Shown one piece after another: positions 62,441-64,000 of a stretch of DNA of 64,000 nt. The position numbers and the translations under genes are program-made. The number at the start of each line of letters is the position of its first letter. Position 1 is the first letter of the stretch. A model generated the notes under the pieces. The model was not told the DNA's origin. It was given only the letters and a program-made list of their open reading frames with translations, and made no database searches. Source of the DNA: Bosea sp. RAC05 (lineage in GTDB: Bacteria > Pseudomonadota > Alphaproteobacteria > Rhizobiales > Beijerinckiaceae); assembly GCF_001713455.1 (NCBI RefSeq), contig NZ_CP016464.1, positions 1,053,501 through 1,117,500 of the forward strand. The letters run 5' to 3'.

Positions 62441-63659
62441 GGATCGCCTCCACGGGGTCGAGACGGGCCGCCCGCAGCGCAGGGGCCATGCCGGCGGCAA
62501 CGCCGGTGACGGTGGCGACAGCCGCCGCCGAGATGAACAGGCTCGGCTCCAGCAGCAGCGGGAAGAGTTCGGTGCCGTCGGCCTGCCGGGCGACGCTGTG
62601 CCAGAGCACGAGCGCGCCGGCGCCGAGGCTGGAGCCCACCAGCGAGCCGATGAAACCGAGCACGCCGCCCTGGATCAGGAAGATGCCCAGCACCTGGCTC
62701 CGCCGTGTCCCCATCGCCCGCAGGATGCCGATGTCCTTCGAGCGCTGGATCACCGAGACGATCAGCACGGCCGCGATGCCGAAGGCGACGGAGAGGCCGA
62801 CGAAGGAGCGAATCAGCGTGTTGGAGGATTGCTGCGCCCTGACCGCGGTAAAGAACTGGGCGTTGGTCTTGATCCAGCTGTCGGCCTGGATGGGCAGCGT
62901 GGCCGAGATGTCCTGCGCGATCGTCTCGGCGGCATAGATGTCGGTGACCGTGACATCCAGCGTCGTCACGCCGCCGATCAGCCTGAGCAGGCTTTGCGCC
63001 GTCCGCAGCGCGACGAAGGTGTTGCGCGCATTGGCGCCCTTGTTGCCGAGATCGAAGATGCCCGTGATGGTCAAAACCCGCGTGGCGCCGTTCGCCGTGC
63101 TCAGGTTGAGCTTGTCTCCAAGTGTGGCGCCGAGGTCCTTGGCGAGTTCGGTCCCGACGAGAATGTCGTCGCTTTCGAGATTCGACGTGCCGGCGACGAT
63201 GTAGTCGGGGATCCGCACGATCTGGAAATAGAGCTCCGGTTCCATGCCGGTGAGCGTGATGCTGCGCGCAGCGTCGCCCCGAATGGCCAGGGCCGAGCCG
63301 GACGCCGTTGGTGAGACGGTCACCACATCCGGGCGCGCCTTCATGGCGGTGCGCACCGTCTGCCACTGGTCGATCGACAGGATGCGCTGGGACGGCCGCT
63401 GGACGATCGCCCCCTCGAGCAGGCCCGGCCCGCTCCGGAGCGGGCGGGCGACCTCGTCGGGAGGAATGATCTGGATATGGGCTTGGGAGGTCAGGACACG
63501 CTTGATGAAATTGGCCTGCAGGCCCGCCAGCATGGCCGACATGAAGACGATCACGCCGACGCCCATGGCGATGCCGGTGAGGATGAAGACGGTCTGCATG
63601 ATCCCCTCGGTGAGGAAGCGCAGGCCGATCGTCCATTCGATCGGAACCCAGTTCTTCAA
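62433..63659 (-). CDS. MacB/LolC-type ABC transporter permease
   Basis: This 408-residue permease has one N-terminal membrane segment ([21 protein letters not shown]), a large periplasmic region (about residues 45-275) and three C-terminal segments in the FtsX domain ([58 protein letters not shown]). It starts at a TTG that overlaps the adaptor stop (TTGA). Together with the adaptor and the ATPase it forms a MacAB-like tripartite export or lipoprotein-handling machine. Substrate unknown. Confidence 0.92.
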
Positions 63660-64000
63660 GACGCCACCGGCCGGAGCCGCTGACCGGCGCGCACGCCCGC
63701 AGCGACCGGAACCAGCCGCTCGCCGGAGACGACGCCCTCGAGGATCTCGATACTGTCGGCCGCGCGCAGGCCCAGGCGCACGGCCTGCATCCGGGCGCGC
63801 CCATCCCTGACGACGAGGACCCAGGGTTTGGCACTGAGCGGATCGTGAACGGTGCGCGCCGGCACCACCATCACGCCGTTGCGCCGCTCGACCTGGATAT
63901 CGACCGAGACGGTCATGTCCTGCCGCAGATAGGCGGGCGGATTTGGCGTCGTCAGTTTGACTTCGACCGAGGCGCGGCTGATGTCGACGGATGGGTTGAT
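63656..64000 (-). CDS. Periplasmic adaptor (membrane-fusion) protein of the MacA type, C-terminal part
   Basis: The minus-strand frame stays open to the right edge, so 114 residues of the C-terminal end are visible and the N-terminus lies outside. The segment SRASVEVKLTTPNPPAYLRQ followed by DMTVSVDIQVERRNGVMVVP and the ending VLEGVVSGERLVPVAAGVR-type turns match the beta-barrel and membrane-proximal domains of MacA-like adaptors. Its stop overlaps the permease start by 4 bases. Confidence 0.88.
   Translation of the reverse strand: MNPSVDISRASVEVKLTTPNPPAYLRQDMTVSVDIQVERRNGVMVVPARTVHDPLSAKPWVLVVRDGRARMQAVRLGLRAADSIEILEGVVSGERLVPVAAGVRAGQRLRPVAS

Overview
The window is high-GC, densely coded DNA with short intergenic gaps, TAT-type signal peptides on solute-binding proteins, GcvA-type LysR regulators, a NasS/NasT system and TRAP/ABC-rich catabolic clusters. 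Together these suggest a soil- or plant-associated alphaproteobacterium of the Hyphomicrobiales, probably near Bosea or Bradyrhizobiaceae. This is an inference from gene content; no rRNA or other taxonomic marker is present. I saw no tRNA, rRNA, CRISPR array, insertion sequence or prophage.

Region 1 (1-13190) is a catabolic cluster. On the minus strand lie a short-chain dehydrogenase and a split transketolase (the C-terminal subunit runs off the left edge). Two GcvA-type LysR genes follow, each with a good dyad upstream. On the plus strand come a second dehydrogenase, a RuBisCO-like protein, a four-carbon acid sugar kinase and a fused DctQM TRAP permease, then a LacI regulator (minus), the TRAP binding protein and a VOC-fold protein. 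The RuBisCO-like protein, kinase and split transketolase recall known D-apiose/D-apionate catabolism, but the diagnostic oxidoisomerase is absent, so the true substrate may be new.

Region 2 (13400-17500) is signalling: a large PAS-containing chemoreceptor, a GGDEF diguanylate cyclase and a small unknown protein. Region 3 (17725-24875) has an AGE-family epimerase, a Ugp-like ABC importer, an endonuclease/exonuclease/phosphatase-family enzyme and an inositol-monophosphatase-family enzyme. It looks like an uptake and dephosphorylation unit for an unidentified polyol- or sugar-phosphate compound.

Region 4 (24967-37446, minus) is the assimilatory nitrate operon: NrtA, an FAD reductase, NasA, NrtB, NrtD, NirA and an unusual flavoprotein reductase with an N-terminal FeS domain. 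NasS and NasT are encoded just upstream. The leader of the operon shows a sigma-54 promoter followed by two ANTAR-type hexaloop hairpins, the second overlapping an intrinsic terminator. This is a complete NasT antitermination switch readable from sequence.

Region 5 (37770-50813) has a histidine kinase/response regulator pair, an NTF2-like secreted protein, a TetR-controlled RND efflux operon with two adaptor proteins, a lipoprotein hydrolase, and a metallo-beta-lactamase-fold/DsbA pair facing a LysR regulator. Region 6 (51317-61668) is stress- and signalling-related: PRC-barrel proteins, a DnaJ/CbpM pair, a 1469-residue CheB-CheR-PAS-kinase-receiver-receiver-LuxR polypeptide, a stand-alone receiver, an unknown protein with two hydrophobic stretches and a DUF3775 fusion. 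Region 7 (61757-64000, minus) is a MacAB/Lol-type ABC export operon whose adaptor gene runs off the right edge.
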